A stretch of DNA of 64,000 nucleotides from the NCBI RefSeq assembly GCF_023349125.1, contig NZ_JAKIKT010000009.1, positions 1-64,000 of the forward strand, given 5' to 3'. The translations under genes and the position numbers were made by a program. Origin of the DNA: Shewanella corallii (GTDB lineage: Bacteria; Pseudomonadota; Gammaproteobacteria; Enterobacterales; Shewanellaceae). Every line of letters begins with the position of its first letter. The first letter of the stretch is position 1. Of the stretch, positions 53,973-63,324 are shown in pieces. The notes below the pieces were generated by a model. It was given only the letters and a program-made list of their open reading frames with translations. It ran no database searches and was not told the DNA's origin.

Positions 53973-55574
53973 ATGAAATTCAATAATCTCGACCACAAGC
54001 TGTTCTGGCCCGCCATCAGCTTTACCTTCCTGGCGCTGGCCATGGCTGTGTTCTTCCCGGAAGGCTCCAAAGATGTCGCCCACGCGGGTATGAAATGGAT
54101 CACCAATGATTTGGGCTGGTTCCTGCAGTTGGCAGGTTTCGGCGCTTTGGTGTTCCTGCTGTGGATTGCCCTGAGCCGCTTCGGCAGCATCAAGCTGGGG
54201 GCTGACGACGACAAGCCTGAGTTCTCTTACTCTTCCTACGCCTTTATGATCTTTACTGCAGGTGTTGGCGCGGCCCTGATTTTCTGGGCCGTAGGCGAGC
54301 CTATGTACTACATGCAAAGCCCGCCGATGTTTGCCGAGGCCGGCAGCCCTGAAGCCTCCCAGTGGTTGATCACCTATACCCTGTTCCATTGGGGTCCTAT
54401 CGGTTGGGCAATTTTCTGTTTGCCTGCAGTACCTTACGCTTACTACCTGCACAAAAAGAAAAAGCGTAACCTGCGTCTGTCCAATCTGCTGGAAGACGTA
54501 ATCGGCAAGAAAAATGCCGACGGCCCAATTGGCTATGCGATCAACATTATCGCTATCTTCGGCACCCTGGGCGCCTTCTCTACCTCTATGGGTCTGGCGG
54601 TTGACCTGATTGGTTCAGGCATTGAGAAAGTCACCGGCCTGCCAAACGATATCTGGCTACAGGTTGGCCTGATTGTACTTTTTATCGTGTTTTATGCCGT
54701 GGTCATGCTGGCTGGTATGAAGAAAGGTGTAGCCAAACTGGCAGACTGGTGTGTGTATGCAGCATTCGCTCTGGGTATCTTTATCCTGCTGGTTGGCCCG
54801 ACTGCCTTTATCTTCTCTTACTTCTTCGACAGCCTGGGCGTGATGCTGAACGACTTTATCCGCATCAGCTTCTGGTCTGATCCAGTAGAAAAATCCGGCT
54901 TCCCACAAGCCTGGACCATGTACTACTGGGCCTGGTATTTCGCATACCTGGTGATGATGGGTATCTTCCTGGCGCGTATCTCCAAAGGCCGCACCATTAA
55001 AGAACTGGTACTGACCACCATCTTCTTCGGCTCTGCCGGTTGTGCCTTCTTTATCGCGATTTTCGGCTCTTACTCTGTTCACAGCGAACTGTTCGGCGTA
55101 CTGCCGGTGCTGGAGTGGATGAACGAAGCCGGTGTATCCATGGCGGTAATCGAAGTGATCAACGCCCTGCCATTTGGCGCAGGCATCCTGATTATCTTCC
55201 TGGTGGTTGAGTTCTTCCTGATGTCTACCACCATGACTTCAGCGGCGGTATCTATCTCCATGATGACCACCAAAGAACTGGATGCTGATGCCGATCCGGA
55301 CGTGTCTGTGCGTATGATTTGGGCCATGGGTATTGGTGCTGTGTCTATGGCCGCCTTCTTCATGGGTGGCAGCATCGACACCATCAAGTCCATGTGTATC
55401 ATCGTTGGCCTGCCAATGATCATGCTGAACATTCTGATGGTGGTCTGTCTGATGAAGTGGATCCGTCAGGATCACCCTGAGCTGATGAAAAATGCTGTTG
55501 TAGCACCTGCTGCTAAAGCGACCCCAGAATCGGCTCAAGCTGTAAATAACTCCGCTGTTGCATCTGAGGTTTAA
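53973..55574 (+). CDS. BCCT-family transporter 2
   Basis: 533 residues, 12 predicted transmembrane helices. The TM3 motif is [20 protein letters not shown], and the TM8 signature is [33 protein letters not shown], which keeps the aromatic box of the family but has Ala-Tyr-Leu where BetP has Ser-Trp-Ser. It is clearly diverged from BCCT gene 1, so it may take a different substrate or stereoisomer. The ATG at 53973 is co-transcribed with the enolase gene five bases downstream. Confidence 0.9.
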   Translation: MKFNNLDHKLFWPAISFTFLALAMAVFFPEGSKDVAHAGMKWITNDLGWFLQLAGFGALVFLLWIALSRFGSIKLGADDDKPEFSYSSYAFMIFTAGVGAALIFWAVGEPMYYMQSPPMFAEAGSPEASQWLITYTLFHWGPIGWAIFCLPAVPYAYYLHKKKKRNLRLSNLLEDVIGKKNADGPIGYAINIIAIFGTLGAFSTSMGLAVDLIGSGIEKVTGLPNDIWLQVGLIVLFIVFYAVVMLAGMKKGVAKLADWCVYAAFALGIFILLVGPTAFIFSYFFDSLGVMLNDFIRISFWSDPVEKSGFPQAWTMYYWAWYFAYLVMMGIFLARISKGRTIKELVLTTIFFGSAGCAFFIAIFGSYSVHSELFGVLPVLEWMNEAGVSMAVIEVINALPFGAGILIIFLVVEFFLMSTTMTSAAVSISMMTTKELDADADPDVSVRMIWAMGIGAVSMAAFFMGGSIDTIKSMCIIVGLPMIMLNILMVVCLMKWIRQDHPELMKNAVVAPAAKATPESAQAVNNSAVASEV

Positions 55575-55579
55575 TAAGC

Positions 55580-56734
55580 ATGCGCGCAAATATTGCTTCC
55601 GTTGAATTCATCCCGGTTGAAGTGGCTGCCACTAACTGGAGTGAAAACACCTGTATCGTTAAGGTGACTGACAAAAATGGTCTTTATGGTCTGGGCGAGG
55701 CCGATGGCCCACCAGAGGTGATGAAGGCCTTCGCCGAAATTGAGAATGAACACAAGTGGCTGAACAACATCACTGAAGCTGTGATTGGTCATGACCCTCT
55801 GGAGTTCCGTGCCAACTACCAGCGCATGTACGATACCACCAAGTGGATCGGCATGCGTGGTCTGGGTATGTTCGCCATCTCAGGTATCGATATGGCCCTG
55901 TACGATCTGGCAGGGAAGCAATTGGGCGTGCCCGCTTACAAGCTGATGGGCGGCAAGCAGAAGAAGGCGCTGACGCCTTACTTCACTCTGTATCCTTCGC
56001 TGCCAGCCGGTGCGACCCTGGCCCAAATTGTTGAAGCCTATAAGCCGCTGATCGCCAAAGCCAAAGAGAACGGCGCCAAGGCCATCAAGGTATGCATCAT
56101 CCCGAATGACAATGTCACTGATAAAGAAATCGTGGCTTACCTGCGTGAGCTGCGCGAAATTATCGGCTGGGATATGGACATGATGGTTGACTGTCTGTAC
56201 CGCTGGACCGACTGGCAGAAGGCTCGCTGGACTTTCCGTCAGCTGGAAGATATCGATCTGTACTTTATCGAAGCGGCGCTGCAGCACGATGACCTGGAAG
56301 GCCATCGCAAACTGGCAGCCGCCATCAACACTCGCCTGTGTGGTGCTGAGATGTCCACTACTCGCTTCGAAGCACAGGAGTGGTTGGAAAAGACAGGTAT
56401 CAGTGTCGTGCAGTCTGACTACAATCGCTGTGGCGGTATCACTGAACTGATCCGTATTATGGATATCTGTGAGCACCACAATGCCCAGTTGATGCCACAC
56501 AACTGGAAAACCGGCATCACGGCTGCTGCCGCCCGTCATCTGGGTATCTGTCTGGGGATTTCTGAGTATGTTGAATACCTGCACCCGGATTTCTGGAACG
56601 GTACCCTGACTCAGAACCTGACCCTGAATGAGCCACCGATTATCGATGGCACCATTGAAGTCAGCGACAAGCCTGGCCTGGGAATCGAGCTGAATTTTGA
56701 GTTTGTAGAGAAGGCCACGGGTCGTAAGTTCTGA
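55580..56734 (+). CDS. Enolase-superfamily (mandelate racemase-like) enzyme 2
   Basis: 384 residues with capping domain and TIM barrel. Metal ligands Asp204 (MMVDCLY), Glu231 (YFIEAAL) and Glu257 (LCGAEMS) are all present. The Asp280 (QSDYNRCGG) and His307 (MPHNWKTG) dyad that acts as the (R)-specific base in mandelate racemase is intact, while the usual KxK is Lys170-x-Cys172 (AIKVCI). It is therefore likely a catalytically active acid-sugar dehydratase-like or epimerase-like enzyme. It starts five bases after the BCCT gene, so it is co-transcribed and probably acts on the imported compound. Confidence 0.9.
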   Translation: MRANIASVEFIPVEVAATNWSENTCIVKVTDKNGLYGLGEADGPPEVMKAFAEIENEHKWLNNITEAVIGHDPLEFRANYQRMYDTTKWIGMRGLGMFAISGIDMALYDLAGKQLGVPAYKLMGGKQKKALTPYFTLYPSLPAGATLAQIVEAYKPLIAKAKENGAKAIKVCIIPNDNVTDKEIVAYLRELREIIGWDMDMMVDCLYRWTDWQKARWTFRQLEDIDLYFIEAALQHDDLEGHRKLAAAINTRLCGAEMSTTRFEAQEWLEKTGISVVQSDYNRCGGITELIRIMDICEHHNAQLMPHNWKTGITAAAARHLGICLGISEYVEYLHPDFWNGTLTQNLTLNEPPIIDGTIEVSDKPGLGIELNFEFVEKATGRKF

Positions 56735-56756
56735 TCTGTTAACCTGACCAACAGCA

Positions 56757-56782
56757 AACAGGCACCCAAGGGTGCCTGTTTT
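56757..56782 (+). terminator. Terminator of the BCCT-enolase 2 operon
   Basis: AAACAGGCACCC / GGGTGCCTGTTT stem with a two-base AA centre followed by a T-rich tail. Confidence 0.88.
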
Positions 56783-56818
56783 ATTACCGCTCAAGTAATC
56801 AATAGAAAGACACAGTCT

Positions 56819-57508
56819 TCATACCCAGAATTTCCACCAGGGTGTCGTGGGAGCGTGGAGGTCATCTGAACGTTGAATCTTCTGTAGCCGCTCCTGATCA
56901 TCAAAGATAAGCGCCAGCCCGACATCGTCTTTCACGGCATTGATACGGTCACCCAGCTTACTCAGTGCGTACCCCTGGCTTTCCAGAAAAGGCAAAATCA
57001 TCTCTTTGTGGCCGAAGGGATAGTCCTGAATGGCTTCCCCTATCACCAACATAATACGCTCCACTGAAGCCGTCTCTATGTCCGCAGGCAATCCCCGCAA
57101 CAACAAGTACAATGCACCATGTTCGTGAGTGGCAACAAAATAGCAAAGGTCGCCAGTCATGGATGCGCAGACCATAGCAATATGATGAGGTTTAATGTAT
57201 TCAAGTGAGAACCTGGGTGTTGTCAGAAATTCCATGCCATGTTCTTCACCACTGGCTTTGATAGCTTCAGCTTTAGTGAGGTCGGCGGGACTCAACCCCA
57301 AACTGCTGTTTGCCCAGCTCCATACCCAGGTATTACTTTGAAATGACTCACTACCAAGCACATCAAAGCTGAAGCTGGCGCCATTGGCGAAAGACAACTT
57401 GCCCTGCTCCAGATTGATACTCCAGGCGCTATTTTCAGTAAACTCCTGCAGCGCGTATTGATTGGCCAACATACGACAAACATTAAACTTCAAAATGGAC
57501 TCGAACAT
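56819..57508 (-). CDS. DUF6882-type protein
   Basis: 229 residues if started at the ATG at 57508; the frame is open to a GTG at 57604 (261 residues) and the true start is uncertain because neither has a well-placed RBS. The conserved core WSINLEQGKLSFANG...TWVWSWANSS...EFLTTPRFSLE resembles DUF6882, a cytoplasmic domain of unknown function common in proteobacteria. The C-terminus ends in TPWWKFWV. Divergent from the TAG-interrupted gene. Confidence 0.65.
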   Translation of the reverse strand: MFESILKFNVCRMLANQYALQEFTENSAWSINLEQGKLSFANGASFSFDVLGSESFQSNTWVWSWANSSLGLSPADLTKAEAIKASGEEHGMEFLTTPRFSLEYIKPHHIAMVCASMTGDLCYFVATHEHGALYLLLRGLPADIETASVERIMLVIGEAIQDYPFGHKEMILPFLESQGYALSKLGDRINAVKDDVGLALIFDDQERLQKIQRSDDLHAPTTPWWKFWV

Positions 57509-57629
57509 TCCCTTTCTCACATTTTCCTGTTTACTGCAGCAAGCTACGGCTCCCAAGATGAATGTAAGCTGAAAGGGTTCGCAAGGATGGGGTGAAGCAA
57601 TCACACCTCATAGAGAAGGGTGACTCATT

Positions 57630-58130
57630 ATGAGTAAATTAACCCAAAAGCTGGATTGTCGCGGTAGCAAGGAATCAACACTATGGGTGGTCGATACAGC
57701 ACAAGGATCAAACTCATGCTCAAACAATGGATTTTGGCGGCTGACCGCATGCAGCGATCCAGTCAGTGACCAGATTGAGTCATGGCTCAAAACCAGACCC
57801 GAATTCACCCAGTACGGTTACAAAATCAAAGGGGTTGATGGCCGCGAAGGCTTCTACTACGCCGCGATTCAGCTCAGCCCAGAAGAAGTCACCTCCTACA
57901 AAACACTCTATGCCCTGGCTAAGGCCTCCAATGATTATTAGACTCACAGTCAGGCTCTGGAAGCCAATATCAGCAAAAACGTCAAACATCTGTGTCCGCC
58001 TAAAGCAGCTCACAGCCCTGAAGGGAAAGCGTTCTGGCAGCAGATGGGAGAGATTAGCTTCTTTAATATCCATCCATCGCTTCCCGACCAATTCCCCAAT
58101 TTCGGCGGAGCTGAGTGCACCAGAGAGTAA
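57630..58130 (+). pseudogene. Small gene interrupted by an in-frame TAG
   Basis: An ATG at 57630 opens a 103-residue frame that stops at TAG (57939-57941). The same frame then continues without a stop for 62 more codons to TAA at 58130, and that continuation (THSQALEANISKNVKHLCPPK...GKAFWQQMGEISFFNIHP) reads like normal protein with helix-like and Cys/Trp-containing segments. The simplest view is a nonsense mutation in a gene of about 166 codons; suppression or a sequencing error is possible. I do not recognise the family. Confidence 0.55.
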
Positions 58131-58143
58131 ATGCGTTTTATTG

Positions 58144-58183
58144 ATAAAAACAAAAACGCCCTTTTGCTTACGCAAAAGGGCGT
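58144..58183 (-). terminator. Terminator of the DUF368 gene
   Basis: On the minus strand, ACGCCCTTTTGC / GCAAAAGGGCGT with a four-base loop followed by a T-rich run. Confidence 0.85.
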
Positions 58184-58204
58184 CTCAATAACCTGGGATA
58201 CTAA

Positions 58205-59131
58205 TTACTCGGCGGCTTTCAGCTTATCGCCAAAATACTCCAGCGCCACCACAATACCTATACCAGCGAGCAAACACACAACCGCCAGCGCCAGTTGAGA
58301 AGGCTGCCCCATCACATGCTCGTAGTTCCATGGCAGCAGGTTCTGCTCAGCCAAAGGCACCTGTTCACCCTTGGAGTTAGTGCGCCAGGTCAGTACCTCT
58401 TTCCAGGGCCAAATCTTACCCAGAGTACCCAGCATCAAACCGGTCAAAAACACCAAAGTCGCATCATGGAAGTTACGCAGCAAGGCAGACAGCACATGGC
58501 TGAAGGTCAACAGGCCGATAATCGCACCCACGGCAAAGGTGGCAATAATGGTCATATCAAAAGCCTTAACCGCGCCAATCACAGGGCCGTACAGGCCAAG
58601 CAGCAACAGAATAAAGCTGCCAGAAATGCCTGGCAGGATCATGGCGCAAATGGCAATGGCGCCACCAAACAGGATATTCAGCAGTGATGGTTCAACCGAT
58701 ACCGGATTCAGAATGGTAATCACATAAGCCACAGCCACGCCGGCGACAAACCATCCCAGACGACCAAGGGTAAAACCTTTCACCTGCTTGAGCATATGCA
58801 CCACAGAGATAAGGATCAGGCCAAAGAAGAAGGACCATACGGGGATTGGGTGGTGCTCCAGCAGATAAGTGATCAGCTTGGCCAGACTCACAATACTGGT
58901 CAGGATACCGGCGAACAGACACACCAGAAACGGGCCGTTGATATGCATAAAGGCGGCTTTGATGCCCTCTTTACGAATCCCCCCCCAAAGGCTTGGATTA
59001 ATGCGGCGAATGCTGTCCAGCAAGGTATCCAGAATGCCGGTAATAAAGGCAATGGTGCCACCGGATACACCGGGAACCACGTCGGCGGCTCCCATAGCCA
59101 GGCCTTTAAAATAAGTAAGCAGGTACTTCAC
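58205..59131 (-). CDS. popT: DUF368 (PopT-type undecaprenyl-phosphate translocase)
   Basis: 308-residue multi-pass inner-membrane protein. The repeated signatures MGAADVVPGVSGGTIAFITGI and AICAMILPGISGSFILLLLGLY mark the internal duplication of the DUF368 family. Published work on Vibrio cholerae and Staphylococcus showed DUF368 proteins (PopT) recycle undecaprenyl phosphate across the membrane, mainly at alkaline pH. This assignment rests on family membership. The start is GTG at 59131 with AAGGAC upstream. Confidence 0.88.
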   Translation of the reverse strand: MKYLLTYFKGLAMGAADVVPGVSGGTIAFITGILDTLLDSIRRINPSLWGGIRKEGIKAAFMHINGPFLVCLFAGILTSIVSLAKLITYLLEHHPIPVWSFFFGLILISVVHMLKQVKGFTLGRLGWFVAGVAVAYVITILNPVSVEPSLLNILFGGAIAICAMILPGISGSFILLLLGLYGPVIGAVKAFDMTIIATFAVGAIIGLLTFSHVLSALLRNFHDATLVFLTGLMLGTLGKIWPWKEVLTWRTNSKGEQVPLAEQNLLPWNYEHVMGQPSQLALAVVCLLAGIGIVVALEYFGDKLKAAE

Positions 59132-59319
59132 AGTTAGTCCTTATAAAAATATCTGTGCTTATGCGCAGGCGGATTATACCCAGCTGATGTCGAAGAAACA
59201 TCTACGGATAATGTCTCGCCCCTTGCCTTGGAGAAAAAATCACTGATAGACTCATCCGACCAGATCATTTTTATAACACTGGCACTTCGACAGCCAGTAC
59301 CAGCCAAAAGGACGCCGGC

Positions 59320-59790
59320 ATGACCAAGAAGAATAAAACCCTCGCCCTTTACCATAAGCTGCAGCGCTGGCCCATGGGCAACAAGCTGTTCTCTCTGGCC
59401 ATTTGCCGTATGGCGCCCTACTTCGGCAGTGTCAGCCCCTTGATTACCGACCTGCGTCCCCACCGCTGTGAATGCATCATCAAGAAGCGTCGCAAGGTAG
59501 AAAACCACATCCGTACCATGCATGTCATTGCCATCTGTAACGGACTGGAGATCGCCATGGGAGCAATGGCTGAAGCATCAATTCCCGCCCATCTGCGCTG
59601 GATCCCCAAAGGTATGACGCTGGACTACACTGCCAAGGCCGGAAGCGATATCCGTTGTGTCGCAGAAGTCTCCCCTGAAGCCTGGCAGCCTGGAGATATG
59701 GATGTAACTGTCACCGCCTATGACAGCAATGATGTGGTAGTGGTGAAAGGCAGTATCAAATTGTGGATCTCTGAGAAGAAGCCTAAATAA
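59320..59790 (+). CDS. DUF4442 hotdog-fold protein
   Basis: 156 residues. The N-terminal segment FSLAICRMAPYFGSVSPLITDLRPHRCECIIKKRRKVENHIRTMHVIAICNGLEIAMGAMAEASIP is typical of DUF4442, a hotdog-fold family related to thioesterases. The central helix (HVIAICNGLEIAMG) is where thioesterases place an acidic residue (Glu here). A role in acyl-CoA or lipid metabolism is plausible. AAGGA lies 7 nt upstream of the ATG at 59320. Cytoplasmic. Confidence 0.82.
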   Translation: MTKKNKTLALYHKLQRWPMGNKLFSLAICRMAPYFGSVSPLITDLRPHRCECIIKKRRKVENHIRTMHVIAICNGLEIAMGAMAEASIPAHLRWIPKGMTLDYTAKAGSDIRCVAEVSPEAWQPGDMDVTVTAYDSNDVVVVKGSIKLWISEKKPK

Positions 59791-59834
59791 CGCCACCAGC
59801 AGCGTTACACTGTAACCGGTAAAACAGCTAAACT

Positions 59835-59872
59835 GGCCTGCATATCAATCGCTTAATGCAGGCCTTTATTTT
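59835..59872 (+). terminator. Terminator of the DUF4442 gene overlapping the next start
   Basis: GGCCTGCAT / ATGCAGGCC stem followed by TTTATTTT. The second arm contains the first ATG of the next frame. Confidence 0.65.
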
Positions 59873-60395
59873 GCAACCCCTGATTATCCAACTGGGCGCC
59901 CCCAACAATGCCGATGGCAGCCTACCAGCAATTGCCAGCTCCCGCTGCCACGCCACCTTCAGCACCCGGCAGCAATATGCTGATGCCCATATTCTGTGCA
60001 CCGGTGGCTTTGGCAGCCATTTCAATCAGACAGATAACCCCCATTGGCACTGGTCGCAAACAGAGTTACAGCGTTTGGGTGTACCACGGAGAGCTTTACT
60101 GCCGGGCATAGACAGCCGTTTCACCTTTGAAGATGCCAGCCTGACACTCAGCTGGTTGTCCACTCAAGAGAAGTTTACGTCTGACAACACTCAACTGTTG
60201 ATTGTCACATCTGACTTCCACCAGCCCAGAGTTAAACTGATCTTCGATGCTCTATTTGATGGTTGGCACAAGCATTACATTTCAGCGCCAACACCTGTGC
60301 CGGAAACTGAATACCAGAGACTGCATACCCATGAACTCAGCGTGATGAACAGGGAACGGGACAATATCGCCCGCTATTTTCAACAGCGCACCTGA
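59856..60395 (+). CDS. YdcF-like DUF218 family protein
   Basis: 179 residues as open from the ATG at 59856. The pattern IIQLGAPNNADGSLPAIASSR...ADAHILCTGG and DTQLLIVTSDFHQPR-like TQLLIVTSDFHQPRV fits the DUF218 / YdcF Rossmann fold (putative nucleotide- or SAM-binding; some members act in envelope polysaccharide metabolism). The ATG lies inside a terminator hairpin with no ribosome-binding site, so a downstream TTG (59871) may be used. There is no transmembrane helix, unlike SanA/ElyC relatives. Confidence 0.72.
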   Translation: MQAFILQPLIIQLGAPNNADGSLPAIASSRCHATFSTRQQYADAHILCTGGFGSHFNQTDNPHWHWSQTELQRLGVPRRALLPGIDSRFTFEDASLTLSWLSTQEKFTSDNTQLLIVTSDFHQPRVKLIFDALFDGWHKHYISAPTPVPETEYQRLHTHELSVMNRERDNIARYFQQRT

Positions 60396-60412
60396 TACTG
60401 CCCGACTCAGGT

Positions 60413-60946
60413 TTATCTGAAACGGTAGGCGTAGGACAGAGCGACAAAGTCCAATCCCGGATTGGGACTGTCCAGCCCGGCATTGGAATAATGAAAGTAC
60501 CTCAGTGTCACACTGTGCTCATCCCGCGACCCAAACCTTGTCAGCAAGCCTAATCTATCCTCAAACTGATAGTGAGTGCTGACATCCTTACCCGCAAATG
60601 TAGTGTCATCCAGCAGTGCAATACCTATCCCCAACTCAGCCAGTACCTCCTGCTCGCCAAGGGTAAACAGTGGGTATTGAATGACAGGGGAAAGACTCAG
60701 CACTAAATTTGAGTCGTAACGATTATTGGCACCGAACTCCCAGAAGTTGGCACTGGTTTCAAAGTAGAGGTGCAAATGCTCAGACAGGCGTGATAACCAA
60801 TCGGTGTGATATTGGGCAGCCAGCTTAACGCCCTGAACATCTCCTTCTCCCTGAATATAGTCAAGCGACACGCCTAACCCAGCAGCCTTCAGCGGAAAAG
60901 ACAGGATAAGAATAAGCATCAGAACAATGACTTTTACGGGTTTCAT
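60413..60946 (-). CDS. pagL: PagL-like lipid A 3-O-deacylase
   Basis: 177 residues from the ATG at 60946 (GGGAGG 8 nt upstream). A signal peptide (cut near PLKAAG) is followed by an eight-stranded outer-membrane barrel ending in an aromatic (YRFR). The active-site region FHYSNAGLDSPNPGLDFV holds the PagL His and Ser (about His152 and Ser154) and the Asn-Pro-Gly motif. PagL removes the 3-O-acyl chain of lipid A, tuning endotoxin and permeability. Monocistronic. Confidence 0.85.
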   Translation of the reverse strand: MKPVKVIVLMLILILSFPLKAAGLGVSLDYIQGEGDVQGVKLAAQYHTDWLSRLSEHLHLYFETSANFWEFGANNRYDSNLVLSLSPVIQYPLFTLGEQEVLAELGIGIALLDDTTFAGKDVSTHYQFEDRLGLLTRFGSRDEHSVTLRYFHYSNAGLDSPNPGLDFVALSYAYRFR

Positions 60947-61155
60947 TTCAGCTACCTCCCAAATCATGGAAACGGCAAACCAGAGACCTGCAACATCAGA
61001 GTGCAGATCTGTTTACCTTCCCGGGAGAGCGAAGCCTACGCTTCAAAACAACATTAGAAAATTAGATTAAATTGGAGGTATTGTTCGAACTATCCGAATG
61101 AAAACGTTATTTCAATCACTTACCTAATCCCCGTGAGAACCAGGTAAAGCTTGTA

Positions 61156-61617
61156 TCAAAGGCTCTTCAGTGACTTAGTCTGATTAGCAATGGCTTTTTG
61201 CGCCTGACGGCAGGCATCTTTATTCACTGTCATAACACTCACTAAACGTTCACCCTCTGAGTCTATCGTCAGACTGCACTGAGCACCACGCTGCCATTTG
61301 ATTGCAGCATAGTCGGCAATAACTTGTCTCTGCTGACCTTCCGGGTAAACGTAGTCCAGCGTCAAGGCCCCAGACTCTGGCACTGTCACCCGGTAAAAGG
61401 TATCCATATGTGTCCCATATCCGGTCCACACCAGAAACAGGGGAAACAGCGCCGAGATAAAAGCCGCCTTGGGTACCGAAGCTGTACCTCCCCTTTTATT
61501 ATTGATAACACGCCCGGCAATATAGGTGACAACAAAAGCCGTAACCGCTAGCCATACCATCAGCTTAAACTTGCCAATGGCTATGCCCGGTTCCAACAAC
61601 AGAATTTCCGTTTCCAT
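61156..61617 (-). CDS. Hypothetical membrane protein
   Basis: 153 residues from the ATG at 61617 (GGAAG 4-5 nt upstream); an upstream in-frame start at 61656 is less likely. Two predicted membrane helices (about 15-35 and 50-70) are followed by a periplasmic or cytoplasmic domain with two Cys residues (QCSLTIDS and DACRQAQ). I do not recognise the family. Confidence 0.65.
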   Translation of the reverse strand: METEILLLEPGIAIGKFKLMVWLAVTAFVVTYIAGRVINNKRGGTASVPKAAFISALFPLFLVWTGYGTHMDTFYRVTVPESGALTLDYVYPEGQQRQVIADYAAIKWQRGAQCSLTIDSEGERLVSVMTVNKDACRQAQKAIANQTKSLKSL

Positions 61618-61726
61618 CAATCTTCCTTTTGATAGCTTAGGCCCACTAGGCGGCACACCTTACGTCGCGATTAAAGCGTGTCTATCTCGAGCAAAATTCA
61701 ACCATTAAAGGTCTACAGACCCTAGG

Positions 61727-62635
61727 CTAAGGCACACCATGCCCTTTGGAGGCAATCCACACTCTGTACCACTGCTCGCGGGTCATCTGCAATTGCAACG
61801 CCCCAACAGCATCTTTCACTCTGGCGATATTGCCACTCCCCAGTATTGGTCTGGGTCGGGACGGCAACATACGGATCCAAGCAAACACCACCTGCTCGAC
61901 GGAGTCAGCACTTAACTCCTCAGCGATGGCCTGCAACTCGGCTCTCAAACGGTTTGCCTTGTCGCTGCTGTCTGTCAGTAACTGTCCTCCTGCCAAACAG
62001 GACCAGGCCATAGGACGTATTCTGAGTTGCTGACACAAATCCAAAGTACCATCTTCTGTCACGGCGAAATTAAAGGGATTAATCTCAACCTGATTCGTCG
62101 CCAACGGCTCATCCAGTCGTGACTGCAGCAAAGAGAATTGAGAAGAGGTAAAGTTCGACACACCAAAATGACTCACCTTTCCTGCACTTTTCAGCAGACT
62201 GAAGGCCCCGGCTATCTCATCGGCATCCATCAGAAAATCAGGTCGGTGGATCAGCAGCAGATCAATCCGCTCCAATCCCATGCGGGTGAGAGAGTCATCA
62301 ACAGATTTAAGAATATGATCGCGCCCAGAGTCATAGTGATTAACCTGACATCCGGGGCCATTATCAGACACCAGCTTAATGCCACACTTGGTAATAATCT
62401 GCAGCTGTTGCCTTATGGAGGGCTTGAGTTTCAGCGCCTCCCCCAGCAAGGTCTCGCTGGTGTAACCACCATAAATATCAGCCTGGTCGATAGAGCTGAT
62501 CCCCAACTCCAGGTGCTGCTCAATAAAGCTGAGTCGCTGCTGTGGCGTCATCTGCCATTGTGCCAAACGCCAGTATCCCTGAATAAACTCCGACAGAGCT
62601 AATGGCTCATCTCCGACTGACTTATCCTGCTCCAT
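61727..62635 (-). CDS. Aldo/keto reductase (YdhF-like)
   Basis: 302 residues. (beta/alpha)8 NADPH-dependent oxidoreductase with the expected tetrad: Asp and Tyr in ISSIDQADIYGGYTSE, Lys in IITKCGI and His in LLIHRPDFL. The C-terminal ILGSGNIARVKDA binds the NADPH phosphate. It resembles E. coli YdhF, whose natural substrate is unknown. Cytosolic, single gene. Confidence 0.9.
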   Translation of the reverse strand: MEQDKSVGDEPLALSEFIQGYWRLAQWQMTPQQRLSFIEQHLELGISSIDQADIYGGYTSETLLGEALKLKPSIRQQLQIITKCGIKLVSDNGPGCQVNHYDSGRDHILKSVDDSLTRMGLERIDLLLIHRPDFLMDADEIAGAFSLLKSAGKVSHFGVSNFTSSQFSLLQSRLDEPLATNQVEINPFNFAVTEDGTLDLCQQLRIRPMAWSCLAGGQLLTDSSDKANRLRAELQAIAEELSADSVEQVVFAWIRMLPSRPRPILGSGNIARVKDAVGALQLQMTREQWYRVWIASKGHGVP

Positions 62636-62698
62636 GCTTCTTCCCTGTAGTCGTTAGTGAACGGCAGTCTATCGGGGCACGAGCCGGGATTCAACCAA

Positions 62699-62727
62699 CA
62701 AAAAAGCACCTGGGTTCAGGTGCTTTT
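62699..62727 (-). terminator. Terminator upstream of the aldo/keto reductase gene
   Basis: AAAAGCACCT / AGGTGCTTTT stem; on the minus strand it is followed by a T-run and ends the membrane protein transcript. Confidence 0.8.
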
Positions 62728-62751
62728 GGGTGCGAACATTGACAGCTCACA

Positions 62752-63324
62752 TTAAGCCGGCTGCTGCTCGTCCGGTTTAACCACTACCGGGATCTGCTGC
62801 TCTTCAGTTTTATCAAACAACAACTTAAAGGTCATGATGCCAATAACCAGGGCCTTGATGATCATCATCTGGGTATTACCGTAGTAGGCCGCCATCCCGA
62901 CAAAGCCTGACATCAACATCAGAATGCGATAATTGCGCAGAGTCGTCATATAAAGTGCCAGCAGTATGATACCCAGATCGGCAAACTGCAGCGCTACCGT
63001 CAGCGTTGGCTGAGCCAGAAAGTTGGTTACCGCAACCCAGGAGATATAACCAATCCCAGCAGCCATCACAGCGCCCAAAGCCAGAATCACGTTTTTGGAT
63101 ACTGAAGTGAAATCCTTGGCATAGCGATAGGTATTCAATGATGCGACCGACAGGTTAAGGATAACCTTGGGCCACCATCCCATCAGAAAAGACCAAAGTA
63201 CATCGTTGGCCGCAGAGCCAAAGGCGGCATAGCGGGTGAATTTCATCGAGTTGAAAATGGTCAGGGAAATATAAAAAGCGACTGAGGTCCAGCCGAGGAT
63301 TTCAGTGAATAGTTCGAGCGTCAT
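62752..63324 (-). CDS. Multi-pass inner-membrane protein (YgjV-like)
   Basis: 190 residues with about six predicted transmembrane helices (helices near 8-25, 38-58, 78-98, 105-125, 130-150, 153-170) and a short polar C-terminus. The size and topology recall the YgjV family of small membrane proteins, but the similarity is faint, so the family is only suggested. No function is known. Confidence 0.5.
   Translation of the reverse strand: MTLELFTEILGWTSVAFYISLTIFNSMKFTRYAAFGSAANDVLWSFLMGWWPKVILNLSVASLNTYRYAKDFTSVSKNVILALGAVMAAGIGYISWVAVTNFLAQPTLTVALQFADLGIILLALYMTTLRNYRILMLMSGFVGMAAYYGNTQMMIIKALVIGIMTFKLLFDKTEEQQIPVVVKPDEQQPA

Noticed and set aside
57939-57941. TAG as a pyrrolysine codon
   Set aside because: Nothing in the window (no pylT or pylS, no methylamine methyltransferase) supports pyrrolysine; a nonsense mutation is simpler.
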